64,000 nt of DNA from Oscheius onirici (GCA_932521025.1 OW051470.1:9782501-9846500), one strand, 5' to 3'; counted from the stretch's first letter, positions 1-27,925 are shown. Made by a program: numbers and translations. Notes: generated by a model from the sequence alone, not told the origin.

Positions 1-3000
1 TGCGAGTGTGGATCATTTTAGGATTAGTGGGCTTACGTCGACAGTTGCGGCGGATTACTGTAGCTGACCGGGTTCCCGTCACGAATGGTCCCACCGCAAT
101 TCACAGGTTTTGTGTTTCTGGCGCGTTTTTAAAATTGTAGAATTCTCAAGATTTTTTTTCTCTCACCACTTTTCCCTTATTTTTTCTTCGTTTCCTTAGC
201 TTTTTCAGTAAAAATTAACGGAAATCATCACGAAAGTGTAAAATATAATAATATGTCAAATTTCAGAGCTCGACAACAAGTAGTCGGCTCCATCGTCCAT
301 CCAGCAACTCTAACAAGGTTCGTTTTACTACCTTTTCTTCAATTTCTTCGAAACAATGTCCGAAAGCGTAGTAGGAGTTTCAAATCCATCCACTTTCTAC
401 TATTTTACCTGTCAATGCGCCTTTTTATATCCCCAAACCTTAGATGAAGTGTAATTCATCCAAAGCCTTTCTGCTCTCATGTTAGCCTTGTTTTCACTTT
501 TTTTTCTTTATGTTGTTCTAAAAGACGACTAAAAACGCTTATTTGATAGTAACTAAACTTTGCTGTAGCTCCCCTGTCCATCCTTCCCTACTCGCCCGCC
601 AATAGTCCTCCTCGGTCATTTCAATACGACAGCTCTTCTGAATTTTGCTCCAAATGCCGTTCCTTGTCCCTATTACAAATAGTAGAAAATCATTGAATTC
701 TCGTTTTTCTCGATAGAAACCACCTGCAGAAGTCTTATAAGATCTAATCGTGTCTGTGACCAATGTCTCCTTTCTGCCATTCTAATTTCCATGAAAATTG
801 ATTTAAATCGAGCTATTTTTCTCCAAATTACTCATTTTCCTAGATTTTACCGAAAAAGTTCCCTGAAAATCAGTCCAGGCCCTTCTGAATTCCTATAGTG
901 TCCTTCCCAGGCCCTGTCGGATCTCCAGGCGTTGTGGACCGTTTTGTCCGAACTTCCGACGACGTCTATAACCTCCCACATTCCTTTAAACCTTTCCAAA
1001 ATGTAAATTCCATCAAAAGGAACGGTATAACATGCGCGCCCTTCTGTTCCACGCCGCGACTGTGGGGCTGAGCCCAGGGCCCCTGCCAAGCCACGCCCAC
1101 TCTTTATTACAATCTTGAGGACACTCGGGAGCTGGTTGCTTCTCCTTTTTTGTAGATTTTTTGTATATTATATTGGAATAAACCTTCCTGGCCATGTTCT
1201 CGACCCATTCAGCTCCCATTTCCCCCAATTTTAGTCGCTCAAATCGTGGTTCAAACGGCCGCCGCGGCAGTGTCTCATTGAAAAATTCGGTTCTTTTCAA
1301 AATGGACTTTTTCAATTTTTTCTTTTCGATTCTTTCTCTCCGCCATTTTTAATGAATTTAGATGCTAGAAATGGCCTTGTAAGTGAATTTTCGACGGAGA
1401 TATCCGACCTGGAACCTCAGATTTCGAAGTTATTTTTTCTCCACAGAAATCTGTCATTTTTCTCATTTTTTCGCTTGAATATTTCACTTTCGGCCTAGGG
1501 AGACTATCCGGACCGGAAATATGCCCAAATCTCAAGTTTCAGCCTAGTTTTTCGAGTAAGAAACCTCAGATTCTCTAGAGGCTGCCCCAATTGCGCATCG
1601 AGTCCTCCAAAAATGGCCTTTTCGTCAAAATTTCTCCCGCTCCTGCTCGCCATTTTGCTGTATTCAAAATTTTGAGATGACAGCTTACGGCTCGGAAAAA
1701 TCCTCTCAAAATTTTATGCCAAATTTGCACCAATTTCCGTCGGAGGCGTCGCGGCAGGCGCAACGCGGTCCAAACTACCGTAATCCTGGCTGGGGCGGGA
1801 CCTTTTGAGTGTGTGGCAGGCAGAGGGGGTCTCTGGACGCCGTCCTTCTCTCTGTCCCAGTGACCACCCAAGCAGCAGCCTCTCCGCCTTTTCCGTACTC
1901 TCTAGCCCTTATAATTTTGGAAAATCTCTCTGCTTCTCTGACCTAAACCATCTTTTGCTGCACATTTTTATATTAAATATGGAAGTAAAACTGGGAAATC
2001 TATACGACATTGGTATTTTTCAAGCGTTTCTTTTTGCTGAACTAACATTCACTTTTTAGTAGTTTTAGAAATGCAATTTCTCATTTTTCTAACTCTATAC
2101 ATTTTGACTGTGATTAGACAAATATCATGGCACATTTCCGGTGTTTTTTTGCCGTTTCCACCTCAAAATGAACAATACTGGAACTTTAGCATTTCCCCCC
2201 GTATCCTCTTCAGCTAATGTATCTTCGCGGCTTATATTGCCAAACTCTTTGCAAATCACTTGTCTCTTCCTTCCCTTTGTACTGCTTGTTCTTCACTCGA
2301 AATTTTTGGTACGAGGTTGCTGAGATTTTGTTCTAATTTCCATGTTCACTGACAGTGTCGAATATACTGTCTTTCTTCTAGACTTTCCCTACTTTCCTGA
2401 CGAAAATTGCCAGTTGTAAAACAATTCAGGCTTTGTCACTTCTTCAAGGTACTTTCCACTTATCTAATTGTAAGGGGCTGCTTCCCTTCTTCGTGTTGCT
2501 ATATCTTTGCCAGCTAAATTTCTGGACTTTTTTCACAACTGTTTCCACATTTCCTTCTCAGAATTAAATTCATATAGGAACCGTAACTTTTATTCCGACT
2601 CCAAAAAGACAAGACTTAGTTTTTGGCAAAACTCACAAAATTGAACAGTTTTCAGTCTTCGAACAAAATTACACTATTTAAGACTCAGACTCTCTTCCAC
2701 TCTCTTTACTCTCTTCCTCCAATACTATCGAATCAGCCTCCTTGCTTTCATTATGCAAATTTCACGCTTTTAATCTCCCTCTCGCTTTCATTTCATTTTC
2801 TTACCCTTTTTTTTGCTTAAATAACATCATCTTGACGTAAATCACCTAAAAAATGAACAAATCTTGAATGTTAATGCCAAATTTTTTTTTCAGATCTACG
2901 CTCAAGAAGCGAGGTAGTGCATGATAATCCTTTGGTTGTAATTAGTCTGCATTTTGCAGCGCTTTCTGCTGAAATCTAAACACACGGTACGTTTTTTACC

Positions 3001-3060
3001 CGCTTTTTGAACGAAAACCCAGTTTGTAGTGTATAATTTATTAGAAACCAAGGCTTCTCA
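1..3060. other. Upstream region of cbp-1; no supported coding gene
   Basis: No exon chain with conserved protein sequence was found on either strand. Two stretches look like 5' UTR exons of the following gene. Bases 267-317 lie between a TTTCAG acceptor and a GTTCGT donor. Bases 2895 to about 2985 follow a long pyrimidine tract ending in CAG and run to a GTACGT donor. A further acceptor-like TTAG sits about 20 bases before the cbp-1 start codon. The remainder is AT-rich. A run of short minus-strand ORFs (about 540-1870) shows no family resemblance that I recognise. Confidence 0.4.
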
Positions 3061-13060
<10,000 letters not shown>

Positions 13061-13983
13061 TAGCTTCTTTCTCTTCTGTGATCTACGAGGGATGGTGCTG
13101 GCTCGCCGTCTCTCTCTTCTGGTTGTTAGTTTCTTCGTTATACTCTCCCGTGATTTTCCCCAAAGAGAATTTTTGACTCCCAAACCATGTCTGTATTATA
13201 TTGTGTTTAAGAAATACTACGAGTACCTCTAGATTTTATTGTTAAGGCCACGTTTTTGTGTGACTTAAAAAAAGACTCTACGCCCAGCTCAGAATTATTT
13301 TCTCCCCGGATTTTTGTATCAAAATTCTCTGGTCACTTACGTTTTTCACACATCCTATTCTTACCCTCGTCTTTTCTTTTTAAAAGAGCGCATTTCCCCG
13401 CCCATATTTGCTCGTTGGTTGTTCACTTTTCCTGGGTTTTTCTCATCGCTCATTGTTACACCATTTAGCCTCTTATTTTTATACAAATTTCTCGTCAAAA
13501 AGCTCCCGCCAACTTTATTTGTCACCGTCACCGCCCGGACATGGCTCAAAAAGGCGGCGGAGGATTGACCCTCCTTCTTGACCCGGCTGATCTATATACA
13601 CACAGATTTCACACCATAATTTATTTTTATTTCTCCAGTTCGCGAATTCTATTGAGTGTATATTCCCCCCGATAAAGATTATATTTCCTAAAGGTTTGTG
13701 TTGTATTATTGCTTGAAAACAGGTGGATGTGGGAGAGGAAACATACAGGAAAGTGACTGTATTTTGGAGTTTTTGAGAGACAGCGCTAGTCGAAAAAAAA
13801 AACTGAAAATAAAATGAAGAAACCTCGCCCTTCATAAGCCGTTCTCGGATATTTTTTTTCGATTTCCCCCGTTTTCTGGTAATAAACAGGTTGTTCTAAA
13901 ACGTGCATTTATAGCTTAAAGTAGGATATGAACGTATAAAAACGAGGGAGAGATTACAAGAGTTTTGGTATCAGCAACAAAAT
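13061..13983. other. 3' UTRs of two convergent genes
   Basis: Non-coding stretch between the stop codons of cbp-1 (+) and the TMEM33 gene (-). It is T-rich at first, as expected for a 3' UTR. No additional exon chain was seen. Confidence 0.5.
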
Positions 13984-16041
13984 TTAAAATGCCGGAGCAA
14001 GTCCGGAGATGAAGTTGACGCTGCGGCTGACGAGCATTCTGACGGGAGCCGGGCAACGGGGAGAAGCTGCAACCTGCTCCAGACTGAAGCGCATCGAGGC
14101 GAAGGCTTGTCTGAATTGTTTGGACGGTTTTTTTGGTAGATAAAAAGGAACATACCTGGTGTACGGATTACGACGAGAAGCATAGCGCAGCGTCAGGAAA
14201 CGGTAGTAGAGGAAGGGCATGAAGAGAGAGGCCTTTCCGCTGAAAATTGACGTGATTAGGGGTGTATTGGATACACGATATATTGGAGTTTCGGAACTAT
14301 TCGGCCGGAACCACTGGACTAACAAGTCTGTAAGTCAGTTTGGAAGCTGAAAATCGCTAAAGCAGGTTTGTTTCTAAGTCGAGATCGAAAATGCAGTGAA
14401 GCACAAGAAATATAAGTAGAAAACAGTGAGTTTACGCTAAAAGGAGACAAAGAAACTTACACAAAGATCATGGAGATGAGAATGGGGACGAGGAAGATTT
14501 CGGCACAGGCGACGATTCCCAGAGCTGTGGGTGTATGTTCACGGACGAGAGCGCCCAGTTTGAGGCAGATGGCACTGTTGCCGCTTCCCGTAGTTGACAT
14601 CAGCTTTGTCTGAAATTTGAACATGTTTTGAAGCCAATTTTAACATTTTGGTGTACGTGACAGTGATACAGATAACAAGAAACATTGGATACGAAGTCAA
14701 AAGCAGACTTTTGACTGAGTATCTTTCTGAGTAGCCAACGTTTTCAGCTTGTTTGAGTCATTCCGGCAGCAACTTTGTGGAAGCTGAAATTCGCAGACTG
14801 TGACAGTACATGGCTTCTGGTATCCAGAGCCTATTCAGTCTGATGGATTTTGCAGAGTCTCTGGGCTTCCAGAGACTCTCAGGAACTTGTAGGTGGTGCT
14901 ATAGAAGATAATGCCTCGTGAGAACGTGGAAATCGAAACGATTGAGACAGTACACAGCCTCTGGCTTCCAAAGACTCAGCAACTTCGGGACAGTGCAAAA
15001 GTTAACAGTTTTGGCACCTGATCATTCTGGACCAGCTTGAGAAAGGTACGGAAGATGTCCGGGTCTCTTTTGAGCTCATGCTAGATTTAGTCCCTCTTGT
15101 GTTCTACAGTTTACCAGTCGAGTTTCGAAGACTTGCATTCTTTCCATGATTCCCATCGTTTTGTCATTTGCCTGACAGCCGGTTTAGCAAGGAAAAGGAG
15201 AGGAGAAAAATTTAAAACAGAAAACTCACGACAAAGGCGGCAGCCTGGAGTCCGCTGAAGATGAAGATTGGCAGGAGAGCCATCGTCACGGGCTGTGAGG
15301 TCAGGAAGAGAACTGAGTAGAGAATGTAGTGACAACTGTCTTCGAGCATCAGACGGGCGAAGAATTCACGGCTGAGAGTGATCGTGCCGACGCGCTGCTG
15401 CATCCGGAGAGCGTTTGTAGCGGCAGCTGAAGATATGGGGGTTTACACGGGAAATTACTAGCTGTTGAGGAAAAGTAGACCTTTAAGATTTTCTTTGCAA
15501 GCAGCAAAATTGATTTGGCTGAGTATCCAACGTTTCGACGTAAACGGCGTTGTACAGGCTATAAATACGCGTTGGATACTCAGCTAAAGATACACAGTCA
15601 AATTGTTGGTTCAACTGCGTGTCTTGGCTGAGTATCCAGCGTTTGCGCGCTAATTTACGCAGACCGGTTTCGCCACGAAAATGTAAAGGTCTAAATGCTC
15701 TCCATAACAAGTTATACCTGCAGCAAAAGCCTTGAAGTAAGCAGAATCGGGAACGACCGGCGAGAGCATCGGCAGCACGTAGCAGATGGCAAAGAAGATT
15801 GTCAGAAGCCGCGTCGCGTTCATACAGCATTCCATCAAGTTTCTGGAGACGAATTGCTGGAATCTTGGCGTAAATTCGGGGAAAACATGAGAGAAAAATC
15901 ATGGAAAATAAGCTAAAAATTCACAGAAATTGACATAGCAGCAGGAGCTGACGGCTGGTCGTCTTGCGAAGCTCCACGGCTCGTGGAAGGTCCATTGACG
16001 TCGGCGGTGGGCTCGGAAGGCTCTTCGCGAATCTCTACCAT
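13984..16041 (-). CDS. TMEM33 / Pom33-family ER membrane protein
   Basis: Exons in transcript order: 16041-15925, 15856-15718, 15426-15230, 15171-15115, 14609-14461, 14239-14156, 14110-13984. They sum to 870 nt, 289 aa. The family shapes ER and nuclear-envelope membrane (binds reticulons in vertebrates, nucleoporins in yeast). Evidence is the conserved LEDSCHYILYS block with SQPVTM after it, several hydrophobic segments, the YASRRNPYTR signature near residue 250 and a C-terminus ending SGLAPAF, all in the order known for TMEM33. The first 40 residues are hydrophilic and Ser/Pro/Glu-rich. The ATG lies two bases after a TTTTAG, a likely trans-splice acceptor. The gene is divergent from parkin (608 bp shared upstream region). 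The C. elegans orthologue is, as I recall, Y37D8A.17. Confidence 0.93.
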
Positions 16042-16649
16042 GTCTAAAACTGATTTTTTTAGCGGAATATTCAAGAAAATGGAAGAAAAGAGGGTGAAAC
16101 ATGAAAATAGTAGATTTGAGTAATTTAGGAAGGACCATGGAGTCATGAGGAAGGGTTTTCATGGAAGAATCAAGGAAATGGAAAAAAGAGAGGAAAATGA
16201 CGAAAGAATGGAAACATAGCTCACAGAGGAATTAGCCCTAAAGTTTCGTCCTAAAATCATCCAAAGCAAAAGATATTCGAGCTAAAATGCTCTTAGCAGG
16301 CTATGAAGCTCTCTAACAATTAAAACAACAAAAAATGATGAAACAAATGCCGGAAAATTAGCATATTTGACCTCAAACTAGAGATCTCCGGTTTTCAGGT
16401 CTAAAGCGAGCTGAAACGACGGGGAATTTTGTGATATTTTGCCCTTAACAGCCAAGAAAACCTTCCATCTTCTAAAATCGATGATAAAAAATGATCAGAA
16501 AACAGGGTGACTATGGCAACGACGAGAGCAATATATCGACGCACCTGTTTTCTAGGCCCTTGAAACTCAAGAGTACGCAATTGCGTACGTTTGACTTTCC
16601 CCTAAAGAGGGGCATCATTACAGCAAAAATTCACTATTTTGATCTAGGA
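16042..16649. promoter_or_regulatory. Shared upstream region of TMEM33 (-) and parkin (+)
   Basis: A 608-bp gap between divergent start codons, so both promoters should be here. It is AT-rich; I see no TATA box or recognised operator. Each ATG is preceded closely by a splice-acceptor-like AG, consistent with trans-splicing of both transcripts. Confidence 0.45.
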
Positions 16650-18869
16650 ATGTCCTTAGAAATTCCTGTGACGGTACACAACCGTCCGAAGCAGACAAAG
16701 CAGCAACTTCTCGTAAAAATTACTGAAAGGGACACGGTGAGTAGAAAGAATTATCAAAAAACTATTGATCGGCTACTAGATCAAGACAGTAACGGAGCAA
16801 ATCTCGCTAAAGACGGGAATTTCGAGGCATAGTCTCTCGACAGTGCTCTGTGGACATCATTTGGACGAGACGACCACAATCAAGGACCTCCTTCTTGGTC
16901 CAACAACGTGAGATTTTCACCTACTTTTTGCTGAAATTGTCGCAGGAATCTCGTGGTTTTGGTCGTGGAAAAGCAGAAGACGGGAGATTTGGCCAAAAGC
17001 CCGTCAAGTTCACTGTCAGATTCCTCTCAAATCGGGTCATTTTACCTCTGGTGCAAGCAGTGCAATGATGTGACCAAAGGGAAGCTTCGTGTATACTGTA
17101 GCGCATGTTCCGGTGCTGCTGTAGTGGTAAAAAAGGAGCCGACTGGATGGGAAGACGTTCTAATAAGGTAGGTAGGTGAAAAGAGCTTGGTTCTGACAAA
17201 AACCCGTATTTTTCAAGCCTTGCTGCTATTAAGACCTGCTTATTACACGGGAACAAATATCTTGGAAAGTTTGCATCTAAATTTTAAACAAAACATAACG
17301 GAAAAAAAAAGAAAAAAATTGGGAGAAAAAAAAGAAGAATTGGAATATCTTTAGTTCAAACCCGCACCATTTCGATCCCGGTCGAAATGGTGCGGGTTTG
17401 AATAGCTGAAAATACAAAGTTTTGTGCAAATTTTGTTTTCCTCTTTGTCATTTTCTTTTTTTAACCAGAAATTGGATAAATAGCCTAATTGTAATGCTCA
17501 GATTGCAGTGAAACAAACAAAAGATCATGACAAATACACGTGAAAATGCTCAAATACGAGCCGCAACACCTAAAACTTTTCAGCAAAAGAATCCCAATCC
17601 GTTGTGAAGACTGCGAGTCCGACGACACCTTCGCTCAATTCCGCTTCAAATGCGTGAAATGCAGCGGCGTAGCGGCTCCTCTTTCCCAGGTCCGTGGAAA
17701 CTGGGAGCAGGCCAGCTGTATGCTCTGTACCGAAGAAAACGAGCCATTTTTGTTCGATCTCGGCTGTAATCATCCCGTCTGCCAGCACTGCTTTACCCAA
17801 TATGTGGAAACGTCCCTAAATTCTGGAAACTTCGTCTTCCGCCCGCCGTTTGGCTATACAATCGGCTGTGTCTACGCTGGCTGTGATTGTGAGTCGAAAA
17901 TGAACAAAATAATCGAGAAATAGGTTCCGTCAGGGACGCTCACCACTTCCAAGTGCTCGGCAAGGAAAAATATCAGCGATATCAGCAGCTGGCATGTGAA
18001 AAACTTGTAGCCCTGCATGAGCAGGGCGTCTTTTGTCCATATCCCGACTGTGGGAGCTATTTTTTCTGGGAGATGGACAACGAGGACGGAAAAACGTACT
18101 GTCCGAGCTGCTATCGACACTTTTGTCGCAATTGCAAGTCTCGCGATTGCACTTGCATGAGCGAGGAGGATCTGAATAGGGTCACAATTGCTGCAACGAC
18201 AAGGTGAGTGCAGATTTATTATCATTTCTCAAAATTTCCAAGTTTATCAATCAAACCTTTGAAGGTACAACCTATTCGTAAGCTGCACGTGAAAACCGTG
18301 CAAAACATCAAGGAACCTTGTCAAAAGATACTGGAACATGTTGCTAGAATCAAAAACATTAATGAACACAAAATTTTCGTTGAATTTGTGAGCTCGAAGG
18401 TCAATTTTCTGCTGCCTGGCATCTAAAACAAAGATTTTTTGACAATTGAGAAAGTGAATACACGGTTTTTGAGCCAGAAACATGAGTGAAAGATTTCCGG
18501 GCTTTTTTGGACGGATGTTCTTTGGGTTCCAAAGACAGTAACCAAAACCATTTCGCAATAAAAGCTTGAAAAAGGCGAAGATAGTCGGTTCCACTGGACG
18601 ATATATCCAGGTCTTTGTTCGTACAACGCCCAAGACTGGAGAAATTGCTTTTCAATGAGAAAACTATATTTTTGTGGCTAAGTGGACAGCAAATCATGTT
18701 GCGTGAGTCAAAACAAAGCCATTTCAGAAAGTGTCCCGGCTGCAGCTTCTCAACCGAAAAGAACGGCGGTTGTGCTCATATTCACTGCACTTCCTGCGGC
18801 GCCGACTGGTGTTTTAGATGCGAAAAACTGTGGACCGACGAGTGCCAATGGGACCACTGGTTCGGCTAG
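16650..18869 (+). CDS. pdr-1: Parkin, RBR E3 ubiquitin ligase
   Basis: Exons 16650-16736, 16780-16907, 16946-17167, 17584-17888, 17924-18203 and 18728-18869 sum to 1164 nt, 387 aa (C. elegans PDR-1 about 386). The N-terminal ubiquitin-like domain (1-72) has the [15 protein letters not shown] block. It is followed by RING0 (FYLWCK...[10 protein letters not shown]), RING1 (CMLC...CQHCF), IBR (CPYPDC...CRNCKSRDC) and RING2 (CPGC...CEKLW), ending DHWFG. Cys356 in the RING2 NGGC motif corresponds to the catalytic cysteine that receives ubiquitin from the E2. The family acts with the kinase PINK1 in mitochondrial quality control. The ATG lies one base after a CTAG acceptor. AATAAA is at 18903. The gene is tail-to-tail with pescadillo, 143 bp apart. 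Confidence 0.96.
17355..17402. repeat. Perfect 21-bp hairpin in a parkin intron
   Basis: Arms 17355-17375 and 17382-17402 are exact reverse complements (outer TTCAAACCCG, inner CATTTCGA) around the 6-base loop TCCCGG. It lies in the third intron of pdr-1. Confidence 0.9.
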
Positions 18870-19012
18870 CTTTTCGTAGTTTTTTTTTTGTCAATTTTGC
18901 TCAATAAACCCCGGGTTCAGTCAATAAAGTAACGATTTTTTCTGCCGGTGATAACAAGAAGGGAACAATAACGGGAATGGAACAAATAACAACAAAAACG
19001 GGTGGTTTTTTC

Positions 19013-21378
19013 TCAAGAAGTCGCATCAGCCTTGGCTCTCTTCATCTTCAGCTTGACGGCATCGTTGCGATTCCTCTTGAAGGTCTTCTTCATGCTGTGA
19101 TAGACGCGCTGATGTTTCTTCGTAATCATCATCTCGCGCAGCTTGGCTTCAGCTCCCTAATTCATTATTTGTTTACAACATAAAATGGCTCTAATTACCT
19201 GTTGATTGAGCTCCAACTGCTTGTTCTTCTTGTGCATCTTTCCGAGCGAGACACGCATTCCTTGAGGCTCTTCTTCTGCCACCTTCTTGGCTTTTTTGGG
19301 CTTGGGCTCGGCGATCTGCGGCTCGTTGGCTACGATAGAAGAGACGTCTAAAAGTTGGGAAATCATTTGAAATGGAAATTTTGACAGCGACCCAAAGTTC
19401 ATGCAAAGACCAAGCTTGAATTTGGCTGCGTATCATTACCGAGTATCCTACGCCAGTACTTTAAATACCGATCTCACGACGAGCTTTTTTAAACCTGAAA
19501 ATGCTCTAAAATCTGTACCTTTTCCAAGATTTCTGAGCTCTTCAATTCGTTCCACGGGAACGTAATCTCCCGATGTTTCCTTGGCGAAAGGAGAGAAATG
19601 CGGCGGCGGCGCTACTCCCGGCATGTATTTTTCCGTCGGCAGCTTGCGTCGAGCATTCAGAGAATCGAAGACCCATTGCGGTTGAATGTACAGTCTGAAA
19701 ATGGCGATCTCTAGCTTGAAATGACGTGATTTTTGGTGAAAAAAACGTTTTGAAAATGGCATAAAAAGTCAGGGAAGTCCTACCTGTGAACATCGAGCTT
19801 TTTCAACGGTCTGTCGACAATCTGATGAGTTATCGCCTTATTTGTTTCGTCCAAATGGGCCGGACCGCCTTCCCAGCCCACAGTGCCACCACAATTGCGA
19901 ATAATCAGCGTCAGGGCCTCTTTCGGAGCTTCGCGGTTGAGGAAGAAGACACAGCCTTTGAACAGGCTTCTGGAAGAGTTTCTAGATGAAAATTCACATA
20001 AATCTGTACTTGATAGACTTGGCTTCCTTGATCTTTTCGGCAAAGGAGCCGTCATCATCGCCGAACATTTCCAGTTGTTCCTCGTCGTCCTGTGACTCGA
20101 TATCGGTTCGTTTGGCCAGCGGCTTGGCCAGACTGTAGACTTTCTCGATGTGTTCTTCCTCGTCACCTTCTTCAACTGAAAATTGGGCTATTTTGGGAAG
20201 CAAATCGTTCCGGATTGGACCGCAAACAAGCAACTTTCTAGTGAATCGAATCCGGTGCGTTTGGAAGCCAATCGAGCGCTCTGGCACTGAGCCATGGCTC
20301 AAAACTCCACACAAAGGGAGATATGGCAAAAAAATGAGAGAAAACGAACCCTCAGCATTGACGACATTCTGTCCGGTTTGAATTTGGGGAGGATAGTAGA
20401 GTCCGACCATTTGGAAGAGCTTGAAGTTGACGAAACTCAGCATGGCGACGTAAAACTCAGCAAAGGTGACCTGAAACAGGTTTTATGAGTTGAAAGAAGG
20501 AGGAACAGCTGTCTAACTGTGAACGAACTGTACCTAACAGCTGTCTAACTGTGGACATTGTGGCTACAAGAAATTTGACCTAACAGCTGTCTAACTGTGG
20601 CTACAGCGATAATTTGTCTATCTGGCCAAAACTTACCAAAACGGAGAAATCGACGTCGGTAACGTGGGGCAGACCTCGCTCGTGCGGCACAATCCAGGTA
20701 ATCTTCTCGCCGCAGATCTCAGCCTGGTAGTAGATGCCCTTGATCGAGATGAAGGTGTTTCTCAGACACTGAGCCTCGATGACGTAGTGCATGAATTCGG
20801 CTGTCAGACGGCGACAGGAGTCGATTACACCTTCTTTCAGGATTTTTGTGTGAGGCAGAGTGGCGAAGGTGAAGCAGAGACAGAGAGCATCGTCGAGATC
20901 GCGGATAGCCGAGCCGAAGGTAGGATATCTCTCTTTGACAATGCGGTCCAAATTGTACTCGGGCTTGTTCTCGTAGAGCTTTTTCAGCTTGCTCTCCTCC
21001 TTCTTGGCCTTGAAGTGATTCAGCTTTCTCAGGAAGATCTAAATTTTTCGTATTTATAGTGCTTAGACAAAACAAAAACCTTGTATTCTCTGAACTTGTT
21101 GATAATCGGCTCGTGAGCCAAGAAGTTGATGTCTTTGCGGTAGTAGTAGACGTGATTTTCCGTCGATCCTTTGTTCACCTTTTTCTTGTTGGCCGGGTCA
21201 TGAGGATAGACGCCCTGAAATATTTTTAGGCTTATTTGTTGAGGAATAACGATACCTTGAGAATACAGAGTCTTCTGAAGTCCTTCAAACTGAGCTGAAG
21301 TTTCTTCAAAGCCTGTCTTCTGGAGATGAAGGCGACGGCAGCTCCGGCCTCATACTTCGGCTTTACCCTTGTTTTCAT
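19013..21378 (-). CDS. lpd-7: Pescadillo, ribosome biogenesis factor
   Basis: Exons in transcript order: 21378-21256, 21214-21080, 21038-20637, 20470-20350, 20175-20010, 19981-19784, 19694-19519, 19347-19199, 19156-19013. Sum 1614 nt, 537 aa (C. elegans LPD-7 about 531). It works with BOP1 and WDR12 (PeBoW) in 5.8S/28S rRNA maturation in the nucleolus. The N-terminal pescadillo domain is in exons 1-4 ([44 protein letters not shown]). An acidic linker follows, then a BRCT domain from about residue 330 ([31 protein letters not shown]). The Lys/Arg-rich tail fits nucleolar targeting. The ATG sits 7 bases after TTTTCAG. The gene is divergent from rpl-9; this pairing is not the B0412 block. Confidence 0.95.
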
Positions 21379-22202
21379 CTTCAAACTGAAAAATGTGGGT
21401 GATTTAGGCCAGAAATATGAAGAAAACGAGAGCAAGAAATGAAGAGGTAAATTTCAAGGCTAAAAAGAGTCACGTGCTGTGAATTTTACTTGTAAGACGA
21501 TTCCTATGCTTTGATTAGATCCTATGCAACATTTTTATCGATTTATTGAGAAAACCTGAGAGAAAAATACGAAGAAACGGAAGAAAACGAAGTGCCGTTC
21601 AAGGCGGGCCCATTTGCAATTGCCGCACATTTTAGGCTGCGTATCGACGAATCGGAGGCACCAATGCTATAAGAGCTGGTGCGCAGTTTACTGTAGCCGC
21701 TGGGGAAATTAGGACTTTGGGCCAGAGCTCCTAGAGTTTATTCTTCTCTTCTCTCCTTTTTCTGATTTTTTTTTGTCCTTTTCCTATTTCTATTAAGAAA
21801 AATCTGCAGAATAGTTTCACATATCTTCGTAGATAAAGGATGCTGCAAAATTGTTATGCCTTGACTCATTTCTTTGAGCTTCCCCTTCCATTTTTCCTAT
21901 AAAATTTATTGTAGTAGTCCATGTTCTTTATTTCCTGCTCCCATGATGCTGTAATACTGTAGTTAACGTAAATTTACGCATGGCGACGTAATTCTAGGCT
22001 GAAAATTCGTTGTGTGTGCTTTGCACAGATTTTTTTGCGTAGATTTTCCTCACTTTACTGTTACGTTATGACTTCTCCATTGTCCGTAAATCATTTAGAA
22101 TTCATTTTTTTGCCTGTCCATACTTTCTAGCCTACCAGTTTACCTTCCCTCAACTTCTTCCACCTTCATAATTGTCCATTTTTCAGGTAATCCAGACGGA
22201 TC
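21379..22202. promoter_or_regulatory. Shared upstream region of lpd-7 (-) and rpl-9 (+)
   Basis: 824 bp between divergent start codons. It contains a short GC-richer block around 21600-21710 and several TACTGTAG-type words common in this genome's non-coding DNA. A TTTTTCAG acceptor at about 22179-22186 precedes the rpl-9 ATG. No coding exon was seen. Confidence 0.45.
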
Positions 22203-22884
22203 ATGAAGCTGGTCGAGTCCAACGATACTGTAACCTTCCCCGAGGGAGTGACATTCACGGTTAAGAACCGTATTGTCCGCGTCACCGGACCCAGAGGAAC
22301 CCTCGTCCGTGACTTCCGTCACCTCCACATGGAGCTCGAGCGCGTCGGAAAGAATATCCTTCGCGTCCGCAAGTGGTTCGGAGTCCGCAAAGAGATCGCC
22401 GCCATCCGTACAGTCTGCTCCCACATCCTTAACATGGTCAAGGGAGTCACCAAGGGATTCCGCTACAAGATGCGCTCCGTATATGCTCACTTCCCCATCA
22501 ACGTCACCCTACAAGACGGAAACCGCACCATTGAGGTATGTCGTAGCTCCCTGTTCGTGTTTTAATGTCCGCGTTGCAGATCCGTAACTTCTTGGGAGAG
22601 AAGATCATCCGTAAAGTTCCCCTGCCCGAAGGAGTCTCCGCCACCATTTCCACCGCCCAAAAGGACGAGCTGATCGTTGAAGGAAACGACATCCAGGCTG
22701 TTTCTCAAGCTGGTGAGCATCTTTTCCTGTTCCGTCATTACATGTTCCCTGTCTATCCATTCCATCACTCACCTATCAATTTTCAGCTGCCCGTATTCAA
22801 CAGTCGACCACCGTCAAGGAGAAGGATATCCGTAAATTCTTGGACGGAATCTACGTCTCCGAGAAGACCACCGTCGTTGAGTAA
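22203..22884 (+). CDS. rpl-9: 60S ribosomal protein L9 (uL6)
   Basis: Exons 22203-22535, 22580-22712 and 22787-22884 sum to 564 nt, 187 aa, the usual eL9/uL6 length. The sequence follows the family throughout: N-terminal [26 protein letters not shown], the [19 protein letters not shown] block, [16 protein letters not shown], and the C-terminal [17 protein letters not shown]. It is a cytosolic large-subunit protein near the factor-binding site. Codon use is strongly C-ending, as expected for a highly expressed gene. It converges on the aldehyde dehydrogenase gene with only 66 bp between stop codons. Confidence 0.97.
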
Positions 22885-22950
22885 TTTTTTTGTTACGCGG
22901 ATTTGTTGATAAACTGTTAACAAAGTAAAAAATTGTTTATTTATTCCGGC

Positions 22951-27424
<4,474 letters not shown>

Positions 27425-27925
27425 GCTAAAAAAAGAAGGAGGAATAGTCGAACGATTCTTTGAAGAGACTGATAAGATAGGACTGGAAACAACAGAGAAT
27501 AGAAGAAGAGGAGTCAAGGCGGCTTGTCCTGGCGCCTGTTCTCTTAGAGAGGGAGCAAGACGGGTCAAACGATTAAAACGAGATCGAATGGGGTTCGTGT
27601 GTAAACGAAAGAGAGGAGGAAAGAGACAGAGACAGAGGGACAGAGTAGTGGAAAGACGAGAAGACTGTGATTACATTTTGACAATCAATTGATGGGACCA
27701 GATAAGAAGATGTTCTTGATCAGGGAACCTTTCTTATTATAGAAGATAAAGAAACAGAGACATAGATAGACCTAAACGCTCTCAAAATCTCAAAGAGTAT
27801 GAGTCTAGAAGAGTCTGAGAGACACTAGAAGGGTAGTAGAAAAACACCGAACGCCTCATGATAAAAATGCACACAAAGAGACAGGGGGTCAACTGAAATC
27901 GATAGAGAACAGGGGTTGAGTTGCA

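Noticed and set aside
847-1315. Overlapping minus-strand frames of 80 and 100 codons
   Set aside because: No recognisable family, no splice-consistent partners, and the two frames overlap each other; probably chance.
1575-2059. Minus-strand 98-codon and plus-strand 84-codon frames upstream of cbp-1
   Set aside because: Overlapping, low-complexity and without homology that I know; no exon structure.
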